Part shown: positions 15,333-25,098 of the stretch, piece after piece
How positions within the stretch are numbered: the first letter of the stretch is position 1
Layout of the letters: each line of letters begins with the position of its first letter
NCBI GenBank assembly: GCA_040386155.1
Contig: JAZKFZ010000003.1
Span: 62,001 to 126,000 of the forward strand
Length of the DNA stretch: 64,000 nucleotides
Direction: 5' to 3'
Source: M0103 sp040386155
GTDB lineage: Bacteria; Bacteroidota; Bacteroidia; Flavobacteriales_D; Crocinitomicaceae
Translations under genes and position numbers: made by a program
Notes under the pieces: generated by a model
What the model saw: only the letters and a program-made list of their open reading frames with translations
What the model was told of the DNA's origin: nothing
Databases searched by the model: none

Positions 15333-16607
15333 TAAATTATTTTCTAAAATTTCTAATCCAATTCCTCTAGATCCTTTGAGTAAAATAAGTGCATTTACAA
15401 GAGGATGATCCTTTAAGAATTGAAGTGCTTGATCTCTATTGCTAAAACTTGTAGCTTCTTCAGAAATATTTTTAAATAAAGGTCCAACGGTAAACGTTTT
15501 TAGTTGAAATTCGTTCACAAGTCGCAATATTTCTTTGTGCTCTAGATCTGACTGCTCTCCCAATTCTAACATGTCGCCGATAATTGCAATCTTATGAGGA
15601 TGATCAATCATTGCAAAACTTTCCAATGCTGATTTCATGCTCGTTGGGTTGGCATTGTAGCAATCAAGAATTAAGGTGTTGTTAGCTGTTTTCTTGACCT
15701 GAGAGCGATTATTTATAGGTGTATAGGAGCTAATTGCTTCGTTAATTTGTTCGTAGCTTAAATCAAACAAGATTCCAAATGAAATTGCAGCAAGAAAATT
15801 GTAAAAATTGTATTTTCCAATCATCTGAGTTGCAAGAGTGGGAGAGGTGTAGCTCCCATGCTGATAAGAGAGTTCAACAAATGGGTTCAAATTCACTAAT
15901 GTCCCCACTAAATCTGCTTTTGTAGTTCCGTAAGAGCTTAACGCAATTCCTTTAGGAAGAATGTCTTTTAAAATTTTGTCATCTTCATTGTAAACCAATA
16001 TTCCATTTGCATTCGCAACAGCGGTGTACAATTCACGCTTTGTTGTTTTTACTCCTTCAAAATTCAAAAAGCCTTCCAAATGGGCTTTGCCAATGTTGGT
16101 GATAATCCCATAATTTGGTTCAGCAATTTCACAAAGTTCCTCAATATCTTTGAAGCGGTTAGCTCCCATTTCTACAATTGCAATTTCATGAGATTCATTC
16201 ATTTCAAGCAATGTTAAAGGAACTCCAATATGATTATTGAGGTTTCCTTTCGTTGCCAAAACAGTGTATTTCATTGAAAGAACAGCATTTAACAATTCTT
16301 TTGTACTTGTTTTGCCGTTGCTACCAGTAATTCCTATGACAGGGATATTGAATTTTTTCCGATGATAATTGGCTAATTGCTGAAGATAGAGTAGGGCATT
16401 GGGTACAAAATGAATCCCTTCTTTCGTTTGATATTCTTTTTGATCTACTATTACAAATTTTGCTCCCTGTTGTAAGGCTTCTTCAGCAAAGGTATTTCCA
16501 TTGAAGTTCTCACCTGTTAAACAAACAAATAAGCAGTTAGTATTGATTTTTCTGGTATCTGTACAAACACCTGTTGATTGATAGAAGAGCTTAAACAAAT
16601 TTTCCAT
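15330..16607 (-). CDS. murF: UDP-N-acetylmuramoyl-tripeptide--D-alanyl-D-alanine ligase
   Basis: A 425-residue Mur ligase adding D-Ala-D-Ala to the UDP-MurNAc-tripeptide in the cytoplasm. The N-terminal domain has STGVCTDTRKINTNCLFVCLTG, typical of MurF substrate recognition. The central ATP site is GITGSNGKTSTKE, followed by NLNNHIGVPLTLL and VEMGANRFKDIEEL, and the C-terminal domain has LILDCYNANPTSMKSAL and IAIIGDMLELG. I start it at 16607; the upstream frame reaches 16634 through a weak extension. gldJ lies upstream on the same strand, separated by a terminator hairpin at 16616-16650 that overlaps the murF 5' region. murF next to gldJ is an arrangement I associate with other Flavobacteriia. 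Confidence 0.93.
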   Translation of the reverse strand: MENLFKLFYQSTGVCTDTRKINTNCLFVCLTGENFNGNTFAEEALQQGAKFVIVDQKEYQTKEGIHFVPNALLYLQQLANYHRKKFNIPVIGITGSNGKTSTKELLNAVLSMKYTVLATKGNLNNHIGVPLTLLEMNESHEIAIVEMGANRFKDIEELCEIAEPNYGIITNIGKAHLEGFLNFEGVKTTKRELYTAVANANGILVYNEDDKILKDILPKGIALSSYGTTKADLVGTLVNLNPFVELSYQHGSYTSPTLATQMIGKYNFYNFLAAISFGILFDLSYEQINEAISSYTPINNRSQVKKTANNTLILDCYNANPTSMKSALESFAMIDHPHKIAIIGDMLELGEQSDLEHKEILRLVNEFQLKTFTVGPLFKNISEEATSFSNRDQALQFLKDHPLVNALILLKGSRGIGLEILENNL

Positions 16608-16615
16608 TTGCCAAA

Positions 16616-16650
16616 AATAAAAAACGCCCTTCATTTGAAGAGCGTTTTTT
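16616..16650 (-). terminator. Terminator between gldJ and murF
   Basis: Two blocks pair: AAAAACGC with GCGTTTTT and CTTC with GAAG, with one C/A mismatch and an ATTT loop. On the minus strand the stem ends in a T run, about 20 bases after the gldJ stop. It lies 9 bases upstream of the murF start, so murF is either read through or has its own start. Confidence 0.7.
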
Positions 16651-16668
16651 AATTAATATTTTAAAAGA

Positions 16669-18675
16669 TTATTTCTTTTTCTTAGTTCCGTAGTTCATTC
16701 CTGTTGGACTACCGATTCTGTCCATTGAACATCTGAAGCCAATCATTGCAGTAGACTTATCTTCGTCTAGGAATCTTCGAGCTCCTGCAGCTAACCAGTA
16801 TGCGCGATCTGCCCATGAACCACCCTTGTAAACTCTTGACTTATCAGAGATCAAAGTTGTTGGCCAAGAAGGTAGACCTTCTGGTTTCACTGGCATCCCA
16901 TCTAAACCATATTGTTCGTGTTCGTTTTGGTACATTACCAAGTTTGGATCACGCTGTGATTGGTTGATTGCATTCTTCAAGTTTTCGTTTTGGTAGAAAA
17001 TAGAGCTTTCAATATCACCATCAACGTAGTCAGAATAGTCATCTTTACGGTAGTTCAAACGTCCGATGTTTTCTTCTTCTGTCACATTTCGGTATTTTAA
17101 TTTACCTGGAGTGTCGATAATAAAAGACATAAATCCATCACGCAACATTGAAATGATTTCGAAGGCGTATTCTTCTCCTTCTGGTCCTTCTCTCAATTCA
17201 TTTGCGAATAAGTCATCAAATAATTGATCTTGGATCAATTGAGAAGCTTCAACATCATACTTGTCATTTTTGTATTTAATCGCAAGATCTAATACCTCAT
17301 TAATTCTTTTAATTATTGAAATTTCAATTGAATCTTTTACGTTTCCGTGCGATACATAGAATGGATCTGGTGCATAACCTCTTTTAGAAGGATTTCTAGA
17401 TTCAACATTCTTGTACAACCCAACTGGAATTACTGTATCATTTGGATCGTGTTTCTCAGCAGAGATACGTTGGTAACGAATTCTTTCGAACTCATTTACG
17501 TACTCTTTCATTCCGTGTACATCATACGTTACATTTTGAGCTTTGATATCAATAACACCTTCATTGTTCAATAATTTTGTTTTGAAAACATTTCCTCTAA
17601 ACGGTCTGAACTCATTGAAATCTTCTGAAGAAAGTGGACGGTAAACATCCATTACCCACTCAGATACATTTCCAGCCATGTGGTAAAGACCATAATCATT
17701 TGGCCAGTACGATTCAACTGGTGCAGTTACATCTGCGCCATCATTCAAGTTTCCAGCAACACCCATGTAATCTCCTTTTCCACGTACAAAGTTCGCACGA
17801 ATTGCTCCTTGGAATTGCTCATCGTCGTTACGAACCCAGTGACCATTCCATGGGTAAATTCTTCTTTCAGAGATATTTTCTGTACCTTCTTGTAAGTTTC
17901 CAATCAATCCTGTTGCAGCAAATTCCCATTCTGCTTCAGTTGGTAGGCGGTAGTGCGGTAAAAGTATTCCGTCTTCCATACGCACAATACGAGTACCTAA
18001 TTTTTTACCATCCATGTGAGATGGATCTAAATCTTGAACATTACGTAACACTGCTTCTTCGTATTGACCTGAATAGTATGAATCCGTGTTAAATGTTCTT
18101 TCATCGCGTTGATCAACATTCCAACCCAAGATTCCCTCTCTAATTAGGATGTACTCATTAACACGGTCAGAACGCCATTTACAGAAATCACTTGCTTGCA
18201 ACCAAGAAACACCAACTACTGGATAATCACGGTAAGCAGGGTGACGTAAATAGTAATCAACATATTTTTCCATGAATGCAAGTGGTTGTCTCCAACACAA
18301 TGTGTCAGGCAAAGCACTTTTGTACACTCCAGGGTATGATTCACTATATGCACGGTTAATCCAATAAAGGTATTCTAACCATTGAAAGTTAGTAACCTCA
18401 GTTTGGTCCATGTAAAATGATGAAACTGTTACACGTGCTGGACGATTGTTCCAGTCACCCATAACATCTTGCTCGGAACGACCCATTGTAAATGTTCCAC
18501 CTTCAATAAAGACAAGTCCGGGACCTGTTTCTTGATCGATAAAAGGAACTTTTTGGAAACCTCCTGTCTTAGGGTCGTTATAGTTCCATCCAGTTGAAGA
18601 AGAAGTTTCTTTCGCACATGATGCAAGCAATGCTCCACCAAATACAACGATCGAAAAGAATTTGAATAATCTCAT
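16669..18675 (-). CDS. gldJ: Gliding motility / T9SS lipoprotein GldJ
   Basis: A 668-residue lipoprotein with signal peptide and lipobox LLASC ending at about residue 19. The rest is a formylglycine-generating-enzyme (FGE/SUMF1) type fold split by a long insert: FIEGGTFTMGRSE, GVSWLQASDFCKWRSDRVNE, LPTEAEWEFAATG, YPWNGHW, YHMAGNVSEWVMDVYRP, and finally KGGSWADRAYWLAAGARRFL with IGFRCSMD. In Flavobacterium johnsoniae GldJ is needed for gliding and stabilises the T9SS, and its gene is adjacent to porU and porV, as is nearly the case here. As I remember it, the F. johnsoniae protein is about 100 residues shorter. GldK is a paralogue with the same fold, but the neighbourhood favours GldJ. The ATG at 18675 gives the best signal peptide. 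Confidence 0.86.
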   Translation of the reverse strand: MRLFKFFSIVVFGGALLASCAKETSSSTGWNYNDPKTGGFQKVPFIDQETGPGLVFIEGGTFTMGRSEQDVMGDWNNRPARVTVSSFYMDQTEVTNFQWLEYLYWINRAYSESYPGVYKSALPDTLCWRQPLAFMEKYVDYYLRHPAYRDYPVVGVSWLQASDFCKWRSDRVNEYILIREGILGWNVDQRDERTFNTDSYYSGQYEEAVLRNVQDLDPSHMDGKKLGTRIVRMEDGILLPHYRLPTEAEWEFAATGLIGNLQEGTENISERRIYPWNGHWVRNDDEQFQGAIRANFVRGKGDYMGVAGNLNDGADVTAPVESYWPNDYGLYHMAGNVSEWVMDVYRPLSSEDFNEFRPFRGNVFKTKLLNNEGVIDIKAQNVTYDVHGMKEYVNEFERIRYQRISAEKHDPNDTVIPVGLYKNVESRNPSKRGYAPDPFYVSHGNVKDSIEISIIKRINEVLDLAIKYKNDKYDVEASQLIQDQLFDDLFANELREGPEGEEYAFEIISMLRDGFMSFIIDTPGKLKYRNVTEEENIGRLNYRKDDYSDYVDGDIESSIFYQNENLKNAINQSQRDPNLVMYQNEHEQYGLDGMPVKPEGLPSWPTTLISDKSRVYKGGSWADRAYWLAAGARRFLDEDKSTAMIGFRCSMDRIGSPTGMNYGTKKKK

Positions 18676-18709
18676 AGTTCTTATATTACAATTCATAGTT
18701 TTCAAAGTA

Positions 18710-18717
18710 CAAATTTA
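18710..18717 (-). promoter_or_regulatory. Candidate -7 element for gldJ
   Basis: The minus strand reads TAAATTTG, matching TAnnTTTG, 34 bases before the gldJ start. No -33 box is clear. The porP/sprF-like gene ends 37 bases upstream, so read-through transcription from it is also possible. Confidence 0.38.
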
Positions 18718-18754
18718 CCTGTTTAACGTATCCTAAATTAAAAGTTACAAAAAT

Positions 18755-19723
18755 TTAGAAAGAAGGACACGAAATTGTTTTAAATGAAATTGGTTTCGAT
18801 TTACAGCTTAAGTTAATTCCTAATGAAACTTCATGTGAACCACCTGAAACACCATTGTTTAATTTCGACACTGTAACATCATAACTGTAGCCTAATCTGA
18901 ATTTACCAGTATTCACACCAACGGAAACGATAAACGCATCACGGTTACGGTACCAAACTCCTACATTGAACACACCATATTTTACGTATGTACCAATACT
19001 TAACTCTTGAAATCCGTTTTGGTATTGGTAAATAACGTTAGGCATAATACTCGTTCCATTTGAATATTTTGATTTTTTTCCAAGTTCGATGTCAGCACCA
19101 ACGTGACCTGTAAAACGCCAAGGAAGTGGTGAGTTACCAATAATCATTGATTCATTGGGTCTGTTCATGTGGTGCCAAGCAAAGCCAGCAAAGAAACTTT
19201 TATTAAAAACAACAGTTCCGAAAGAAGCATCAAAGAAACCACGTGATCCACCACGAGGAACATCTCCCGTTTGGTAAATAAACCCTCTTCTTCTGTCAAT
19301 CATATCCCCAAACGTCAATTTATCCCAATCCAAGAATTTTTGATACCAAGAAGCACGAGCTCCAAACATCATCTTCCATTTTCTACCTAAATTGAGGTGA
19401 TAAGAATATAAAATTCCCAACATAGAAGTATTGATGGTGCCCTGTCCTTGCATGTCATGCGTAGCTAAAACACCAAAACCACCAGATATTTGCTTGAAAT
19501 ATTGATCGTAAGAGGCGGAATAAGTTACGTAGTTACCAGACAAACTTGGCCACTCGTTACGGTAATTTAAATTGAAACGCGCACAACCATGTGAACCAGC
19601 CATAGCAGGATTCAAATAGAGTGGATTTGCATAAAACTGTGTAAAGGTTGGATCCTGTGCATTACCGTTGAATGCATAGAAGCTTATGGTTAGTACCGTT
19701 ACAAGACGCTTGAGTCCTTTCAT
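18755..19723 (-). CDS. PorP/SprF family T9SS outer-membrane protein
   Basis: A 322-residue outer-membrane barrel protein with a signal peptide ending FNGNAQ and the family opening DPTFTQFYANPLYLNPAMAGS. Further family segments are LNYRNEWP, YDQYFKQISGGFGVLATHD and LGYSYDVTVSKL near the end. PorP/SprF proteins are T9SS-associated; SprF is required for secretion of the SprB adhesin in F. johnsoniae, and PorP binds PorE and the PorK/N ring in Porphyromonas. This copy sits between gldJ and the divergent porU, with its stop 79 bases before the gldJ start. Which cargo it serves cannot be read. A second family member begins beyond the right edge. Confidence 0.9.
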   Translation of the reverse strand: MKGLKRLVTVLTISFYAFNGNAQDPTFTQFYANPLYLNPAMAGSHGCARFNLNYRNEWPSLSGNYVTYSASYDQYFKQISGGFGVLATHDMQGQGTINTSMLGILYSYHLNLGRKWKMMFGARASWYQKFLDWDKLTFGDMIDRRRGFIYQTGDVPRGGSRGFFDASFGTVVFNKSFFAGFAWHHMNRPNESMIIGNSPLPWRFTGHVGADIELGKKSKYSNGTSIMPNVIYQYQNGFQELSIGTYVKYGVFNVGVWYRNRDAFIVSVGVNTGKFRLGYSYDVTVSKLNNGVSGGSHEVSLGINLSCKSKPISFKTISCPSF

Positions 19724-19754
19724 TTATTTGGGTTATAGAACGACGAAATCTAGC

Positions 19755-19762
19755 CAAAGATA
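19755..19762 (-). promoter_or_regulatory. Candidate -7 element for porP/sprF-like gene
   Basis: The minus strand reads TATCTTTG, matching TAnnTTTG, 31 bases before the start codon. A TTG on the minus strand at 19788-19786 is 23 bases away, somewhat too far for the usual spacing. Confidence 0.42.
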
Positions 19763-19861
19763 ACGCTAATTTTTATTTAAGGTTACAATTTTACAAAAAG
19801 AAACATAATAATAGTAGCAAAATTGCGTTTTTTTATTTCAATGAGATTCAATTTAGACTAG

Positions 19862-19869
19862 TATTTTTG
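19862..19869 (+). promoter_or_regulatory. Candidate -7 element for porU
   Basis: TATTTTTG matches TAnnTTTG and lies 28 bases before the porU ATG. No -33 box is evident. Confidence 0.45.
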
Positions 19870-19897
19870 CACAAACATTTGTTATAATCATTATTTT

Positions 19898-22800
19898 ATG
19901 TTTCAATTTGATAAAAAAGGTTTATTCAGTTTTCTTTTGCTACTTTTTTGCTGTCAATCGTTATTTGGTCAGCAACAAAATATTGCCTTGGAAATTAAAT
20001 GGAAGGAAGCACGAGCTATTAATTTTGAAGATGAAAACTATTTGATTCCAAATTTTGAAGATGCTGAATTAAGCAGTCGGTTGCCAGTGTATTATTTCAC
20101 TCAAAAATTAAAGTCGAAAAATTATTCAATAAGTCTTGGCAGTTTTCAGACCACTTCTGCCTCCAACGAAGATTTAAATTATTTCAAGAAAATTGGAAAA
20201 GAAATTTCTTCTACTCTTGAAGTTGAATTTCAAGTGACAGACAACGCACGCGAATATTTTGCGGTCGTTCAGCTCTTTCCTTTTATCAAAGAAAATGGTG
20301 TTGTAAAACGAATTTCAAGCATCAATTTTAACTTGACTGCTGCTCCCGCACCACAGTTTACTGAAAAGGATTTTGCCACAACATCTGTTTTAGGGGCTGG
20401 TACCGGTACTTGGTACAAGATTTCAATCAAAAATGATGGGTTTTATAAAATTGATAAGGCTTTTCTGGAAAGTATTGGTATAAATACAGCTGGATTGAAT
20501 CCAAATCACATTAATATTTATGGTAATGGAGATGGAAGACTCCCAGAAATTAATAATATTCCTCGTACAGATGACTTAGCAAAAAATGCGATTTACGTCA
20601 CAGGTGATGCTGACAATAGTTTTGATGCGGGGGATCAAATTATTTTTTATGGTTGGGGACCTCACAAATGGAGTCAAGCAAATGCCACAACATTTAACCG
20701 TGACCAAAACATTTATTCGGACATTTCATGTTATTTCATCAATATCAATTCGAATGAAACTCCGCTACGAATTCAAGATTTGCCAAATTCTGACGATCCG
20801 GTTACGCATGTGGTGACTGATTACAATTTTTATGATGTATATGAACAAGATTATGTTTCTTTAGTGAAAGGTGGTCAGCGCTGGTACGGCGATTTGTTTG
20901 ATACTGAATTGGAGCGCACATTTAATTTCTCTGTTCCCAATATCGTTGCAAGTACCCCAGCTGTTTTTAAAATTGCAATTGCTTCCAACGCTCCTTCATC
21001 GAGTGGAACGTCACATCGCTATTATCTGAATAATGCCTTATTACTTACCGATGTTTTACCGGCTGTGAGTGCTGATTTTGCGCGTGATGAAAACACGTTT
21101 TCATGGAGCACTCCTGCTGCTTCGATGGCATTAAAGATGAGTATCACCAGAACAAATCCGAATACCTTAACCTACCTCGATAGAATCTTATTAAACGCTA
21201 GAAGAAATCTTGTTTTTTATGGATCTCATTTCAGGTTTAGAAATTTAACATCCACTGGAATAGGGAATGTTTCCGATTTCACTGTAAGTTCTTTTCCATC
21301 AAACGGTTTTGTTTGGGAGGTATCTGATCGGCAAATGCCCAGAAAAGTGCTAGGAGTTCAATCAGGATCCACTTTTACATTTCGTCAGCACACCGATACC
21401 CTGCGTGAATTTGCTGTCTCAAATGGAGTAACGTTCCAAATTCCAGATTTTGTTGGCGCGGTTGAAAGTCAAAATATTCATGCACTCCCACTGGCGGATC
21501 TTGTGATTGTTACACCGACAGAGTTTATTTCTCAAGCAAATCGATTGGCTGATTTACATAGAGAGGAAGGACTGGTAGTGCATGTGCTTCGTTTGGATCA
21601 AATCTATAATGAGTTTTCTTCTGGAATGGTCGATGCAACAGCAATTCGAATGATGGCGAAAATGTTTTATGATAGAGGTACAGTGGCTGGAGTGTCATTT
21701 AAGAACTTATTGTTGTTTGGTGATGGTACCTACGATCCGAAAAATCGGGTTGCAAACAATAATTACTTTGTACCAACTTATCAAATGATTTATTCTGAGA
21801 ATCACATAGATGCCATGGTGACAGATGACTATTTTGGTATGTTGAGTGATTCAGATGGTATTATGAGCACCGATATGCAAGATATTGGTGTGGGGCGTTT
21901 ATTGATTTCTGACAACACACAAGCGAAGCAACAAGTTGATAAGATTGAACATTACATGAAAAATGGCTCAGACTTGTATACGGGAACTACCAATAATTGC
22001 TGTGATGGTTCCAATTCAAACTCTACTTTCGGAGATTGGCGATTAAATTATGTTCAAATTACTGATGATGAGGAGAATGGTTATTTCATAGTGCAGGATG
22101 CAGAGCCGCAATACGATACAGTATCTATGTATAACTATGAAATGAATTGCGATAAATTGTACACGGATGCCTATACACAAGAAACAACTGCTGGTGGACA
22201 GCGTTACCCGTCTGTTTTTGAAGGAATTACAAATCGAGTAAATCGTGGTGCTTTATTGGTCAATTACATCGGTCACGGTGGAGAAGTTGGTTTGTCTGAA
22301 GAACGAATTGTTACGATCCCTCAAATTTTGAGCTGGACCAATATCAATAATTTGAATGTTTTTGTTTCTGCAACATGTGAATTTACAAAGTATGATGATC
22401 CCTCGCGCGTTTCTGCAGGAGAATGGGTGTCCTTGAATCCAACGGGTGGTGCCATTGCCTTAATGACAACTTCAAGAGCGGTTTATTTTGGTGTGAATAC
22501 CATTACAGGTCGTCGTTTTTTTGAAAATGTCTTTAAGCGAGATTCAGACAATCTACCCAAACAATTTGGAGAAATTATGCGATTGACCAAAAATGGGTCA
22601 GGATCAAGTGATAACAAACGTAGCTTTACATTAATTGGTGACCCTGCATTGCGAATAGCACATCCTCGAATGAAAGTTGTTACTGATAGTATCAATGGTT
22701 TGAGTCCTCAAATTGAAATGGATACCTTAAATGCCTTGAGTTTTGTAACAATTAAAGGTCACGTTGAAGATCATACTGGCAATGTGCTTTCAGGATTCAA

Positions 22801-23749
22801 TGGAACTTTAGCGCCTTCAGTATTCGATAAAGTGAAAATGCAGCAAACGTTGGGGCAAGATTCCGATTCACCTATTTTACCGTTCGATATTCAGAAAAAT
22901 ATTGTTTATAAAGGAAAAGCAACTGTTGAGAATGGTTATTTTTCATTCAGCTTCATCGTTCCAAAAGACATTGATCTTTCTTACGGTCATGGAAAAATTA
23001 GTTACTACGCCGATAATGGCACTTTCGATGCTGCAGGCTACGACACGCTATTTACAATAGGAGGAATCAATCCGAATGGCGTAAATGATGTGGTAGGTCC
23101 AACCATTGAATTGTACTTAAACGATGATAAATTTGTGAACCAAGGAATTACTAACGAGACACCAATTTTGATAGCTGACTTGTTTGATGAAAACGGAATC
23201 AACACCGTTGGAAATGGAATTGGACACGACATTACTTTGATTGTTGACAATAATACTGCGCAGCAAAAAGTATTGAATGAGTATTATGCAGCAGCAATGG
23301 ATTCATATCAGTCTGGGAAAATCACCTACCAAATGAGTGAATTGACAGCGGGAAAACATACGCTGACTTTTAAAGTGTGGGACGTCAACAATAATTCATC
23401 TGAGAAAACCATCGATTTTGAAGTGAAAGCGAAAGAAAAATTGGAATTGGCACATGTTTTAAATTACCCAAACCCTTTTACTACCGCAACTAAATTCTTT
23501 TTTGAACACAATCAGGTGTGTAGTCAATTAGAAACTCAGGTGCAAATTATGACAATTTCTGGTCGTTTGGTAAAGACGATCAATAGAATGGTTAATACGC
23601 AAGGATTTAGATCAGAAGGCATTGATTGGGATGGAAAAGATGACTTTGGGGATCAATTAGCGAAAGGGGTTTATATCTACCGAATTTCAGCAAAAATGCC
23701 CAATGGTGAAATCGCAGAAAAAATAGAAAAATTGGTTCTTTTGAAATAG
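19898..23749 (+). CDS. porU: Type IX secretion sortase PorU (peptidase C25)
   Basis: A 1283-residue secreted protein with signal peptide (FLLLLFCCQSLFG). The central part is a gingipain-like C25 peptidase: LLLFGDGTYDPKNR opens the domain, catalytic His793 lies in NYIGHGGEVGL, and catalytic Cys827 in FVSATCEFTKYD. The 34-residue His-Cys spacing is like that of gingipains. The C-terminal about 100 residues (LNYPNPFTTATKF, GIDWDGKDDFGDQLAKGVYIYRI) are a sorting-type domain. PorU works at the cell surface, cutting the sorting domain from T9SS cargo and attaching it to lipopolysaccharide. PorV, its membrane anchor and shuttle partner, is encoded 48 bases downstream. PorU proteins keep their own C-terminal domain, which fits its retention here. 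Confidence 0.94.
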   Translation: MFQFDKKGLFSFLLLLFCCQSLFGQQQNIALEIKWKEARAINFEDENYLIPNFEDAELSSRLPVYYFTQKLKSKNYSISLGSFQTTSASNEDLNYFKKIGKEISSTLEVEFQVTDNAREYFAVVQLFPFIKENGVVKRISSINFNLTAAPAPQFTEKDFATTSVLGAGTGTWYKISIKNDGFYKIDKAFLESIGINTAGLNPNHINIYGNGDGRLPEINNIPRTDDLAKNAIYVTGDADNSFDAGDQIIFYGWGPHKWSQANATTFNRDQNIYSDISCYFININSNETPLRIQDLPNSDDPVTHVVTDYNFYDVYEQDYVSLVKGGQRWYGDLFDTELERTFNFSVPNIVASTPAVFKIAIASNAPSSSGTSHRYYLNNALLLTDVLPAVSADFARDENTFSWSTPAASMALKMSITRTNPNTLTYLDRILLNARRNLVFYGSHFRFRNLTSTGIGNVSDFTVSSFPSNGFVWEVSDRQMPRKVLGVQSGSTFTFRQHTDTLREFAVSNGVTFQIPDFVGAVESQNIHALPLADLVIVTPTEFISQANRLADLHREEGLVVHVLRLDQIYNEFSSGMVDATAIRMMAKMFYDRGTVAGVSFKNLLLFGDGTYDPKNRVANNNYFVPTYQMIYSENHIDAMVTDDYFGMLSDSDGIMSTDMQDIGVGRLLISDNTQAKQQVDKIEHYMKNGSDLYTGTTNNCCDGSNSNSTFGDWRLNYVQITDDEENGYFIVQDAEPQYDTVSMYNYEMNCDKLYTDAYTQETTAGGQRYPSVFEGITNRVNRGALLVNYIGHGGEVGLSEERIVTIPQILSWTNINNLNVFVSATCEFTKYDDPSRVSAGEWVSLNPTGGAIALMTTSRAVYFGVNTITGRRFFENVFKRDSDNLPKQFGEIMRLTKNGSGSSDNKRSFTLIGDPALRIAHPRMKVVTDSINGLSPQIEMDTLNALSFVTIKGHVEDHTGNVLSGFNGTLAPSVFDKVKMQQTLGQDSDSPILPFDIQKNIVYKGKATVENGYFSFSFIVPKDIDLSYGHGKISYYADNGTFDAAGYDTLFTIGGINPNGVNDVVGPTIELYLNDDKFVNQGITNETPILIADLFDENGINTVGNGIGHDITLIVDNNTAQQKVLNEYYAAAMDSYQSGKITYQMSELTAGKHTLTFKVWDVNNNSSEKTIDFEVKAKEKLELAHVLNYPNPFTTATKFFFEHNQVCSQLETQVQIMTISGRLVKTINRMVNTQGFRSEGIDWDGKDDFGDQLAKGVYIYRISAKMPNGEIAEKIEKLVLLK

Positions 23750-23775
23750 GACACAATAAAAGAGTTGATAATACG

Positions 23776-23783
23776 TATATTTG
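23776..23783 (+). promoter_or_regulatory. Candidate -7 element for porV
   Basis: TATATTTG matches TAnnTTTG in the 47-base gap between porU and porV, 13 bases before the ATG. It may give porV, ispF and downstream genes a promoter of their own in addition to read-through from porU. Confidence 0.42.
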
Positions 23784-23796
23784 GCAGTCAAAAATT

Positions 23797-25098
23797 ATGA
23801 ATATGTTTAGAAAAGGTCTAGTGGGAATGTTTGTTTTATCTTCGATAAATGCATTTGCGCAGCCAACAGGAACTGTTAGTCAAAATGATTTACAGTTAAA
23901 CACCATCACAACTGCACTGCCATTTATGTCGATTACACCAGACTCTAGAGCAGGAGCAATGGGAGACGCTGGCACAGCACTTAGTGGAGATGCCAACTCA
24001 ATTTATTGGAATACCTCTGCTTTGATTTTTGCTAAATCGAAATCAGAAATTGCAATTTCGTACACGCCGTGGTTACGACAATTAACAAATGATATTCACC
24101 TTTCTTATTTGTCAGGTTACTACAAAATTAGTGATCGACATGTTGTCGGGGGAGCGCTTCGCTTTTTTAGCTTAGGTGAAATTACGTTTACCGATGCAAG
24201 TGGAAATGTGATTGGAAATAACAAACCAAGCGAGTTTGAATTGAATGCAGGTTATGGTTTTAAATTGGCCAATAAATGGTCGCTTGGTGTTACAGGAAAA
24301 TTTGCGTATTCCAACCTTACTGGTGGTTTGCCTGTGGCTGGAGTTTTAACAAAGCCAGGAATTGTTGGTGCAGCTGACATCTCTGTTTCACATGTGAATG
24401 AAGAAGCTAAAATTGGAAAAATTCGTGGAACATACACATTTGCTACCACCATTAATAACATTGGCAATAAAGTAGCCTATTCTGAACTTTCTTCTCGCGA
24501 TTTTATTCCCATGAATTTGAAAATTGGGAACTCTTTCAATGCAGAAATTAATAAGTTTAACACGATTTGTTGGGCCATCGATCTTCAGAAATTACTAGTG
24601 CCAACTCCCGCCATTTACGAATTGCAAGATGATGAATATGTCTTAATTTCTGGGAAATCAAATGATGTAGGAGTTATTTCTGGCTTGTTTCAATCGTTTG
24701 GAGATGCACCAGGAACTCCAGTGCAAGACGAGGATGGCGATTATGTACAAAATGCAGATGGTAGCTATCAAATTGTTAAGGGTACTAAATTGAAAGAAGA
24801 ATTAGCTGAAATTAATATCGCAACTGGTTTTGAATACTGGTACAACAAAATGTTGGCACTTCGTATGGGTTTTTTCTATGAAAATAAAAATAAAGGAAAT
24901 CGTCAGTATTTGAATTTTGGAGCTGGATTCCGTTACAACATGTTTGGAATTGATATTTCTTACCTAGCATCCGTTAGCGGAAGAAATAGTCCGCTTGCTA
25001 ACACGCTTCGTTTTACATTGCGTTTCAATTTAGATGGTGCAGGAAAAAAAGCAACGCCAAAGACAGATAGTACTGGCGGAGGAACGGGTACAAAATAA
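23797..25098 (+). CDS. porV: Type IX secretion system shuttle protein PorV
   Basis: A 433-residue outer-membrane barrel of the FadL/PorV type. The signal peptide ends in INAFAQ and the mature part begins with the family signature ITTALPFMSITPDSRAGAMGDAGTALSGDANSIYWN. PorV collects cargo from the SprA translocon and delivers it to PorU. The C-terminal strands (LNFGAGFRYNMFGIDISYL, LRFTLRFNLDG) fit a barrel closing near the end, followed by a Gly/Thr-rich tail. An internal ATG at 23803 is an alternative start. Its stop overlaps the ATG of ispF by one base (TAATG), so an isoprenoid enzyme is translationally linked to a secretion protein. Confidence 0.94.
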   Translation: MNMFRKGLVGMFVLSSINAFAQPTGTVSQNDLQLNTITTALPFMSITPDSRAGAMGDAGTALSGDANSIYWNTSALIFAKSKSEIAISYTPWLRQLTNDIHLSYLSGYYKISDRHVVGGALRFFSLGEITFTDASGNVIGNNKPSEFELNAGYGFKLANKWSLGVTGKFAYSNLTGGLPVAGVLTKPGIVGAADISVSHVNEEAKIGKIRGTYTFATTINNIGNKVAYSELSSRDFIPMNLKIGNSFNAEINKFNTICWAIDLQKLLVPTPAIYELQDDEYVLISGKSNDVGVISGLFQSFGDAPGTPVQDEDGDYVQNADGSYQIVKGTKLKEELAEINIATGFEYWYNKMLALRMGFFYENKNKGNRQYLNFGAGFRYNMFGIDISYLASVSGRNSPLANTLRFTLRFNLDGAGKKATPKTDSTGGGTGTK

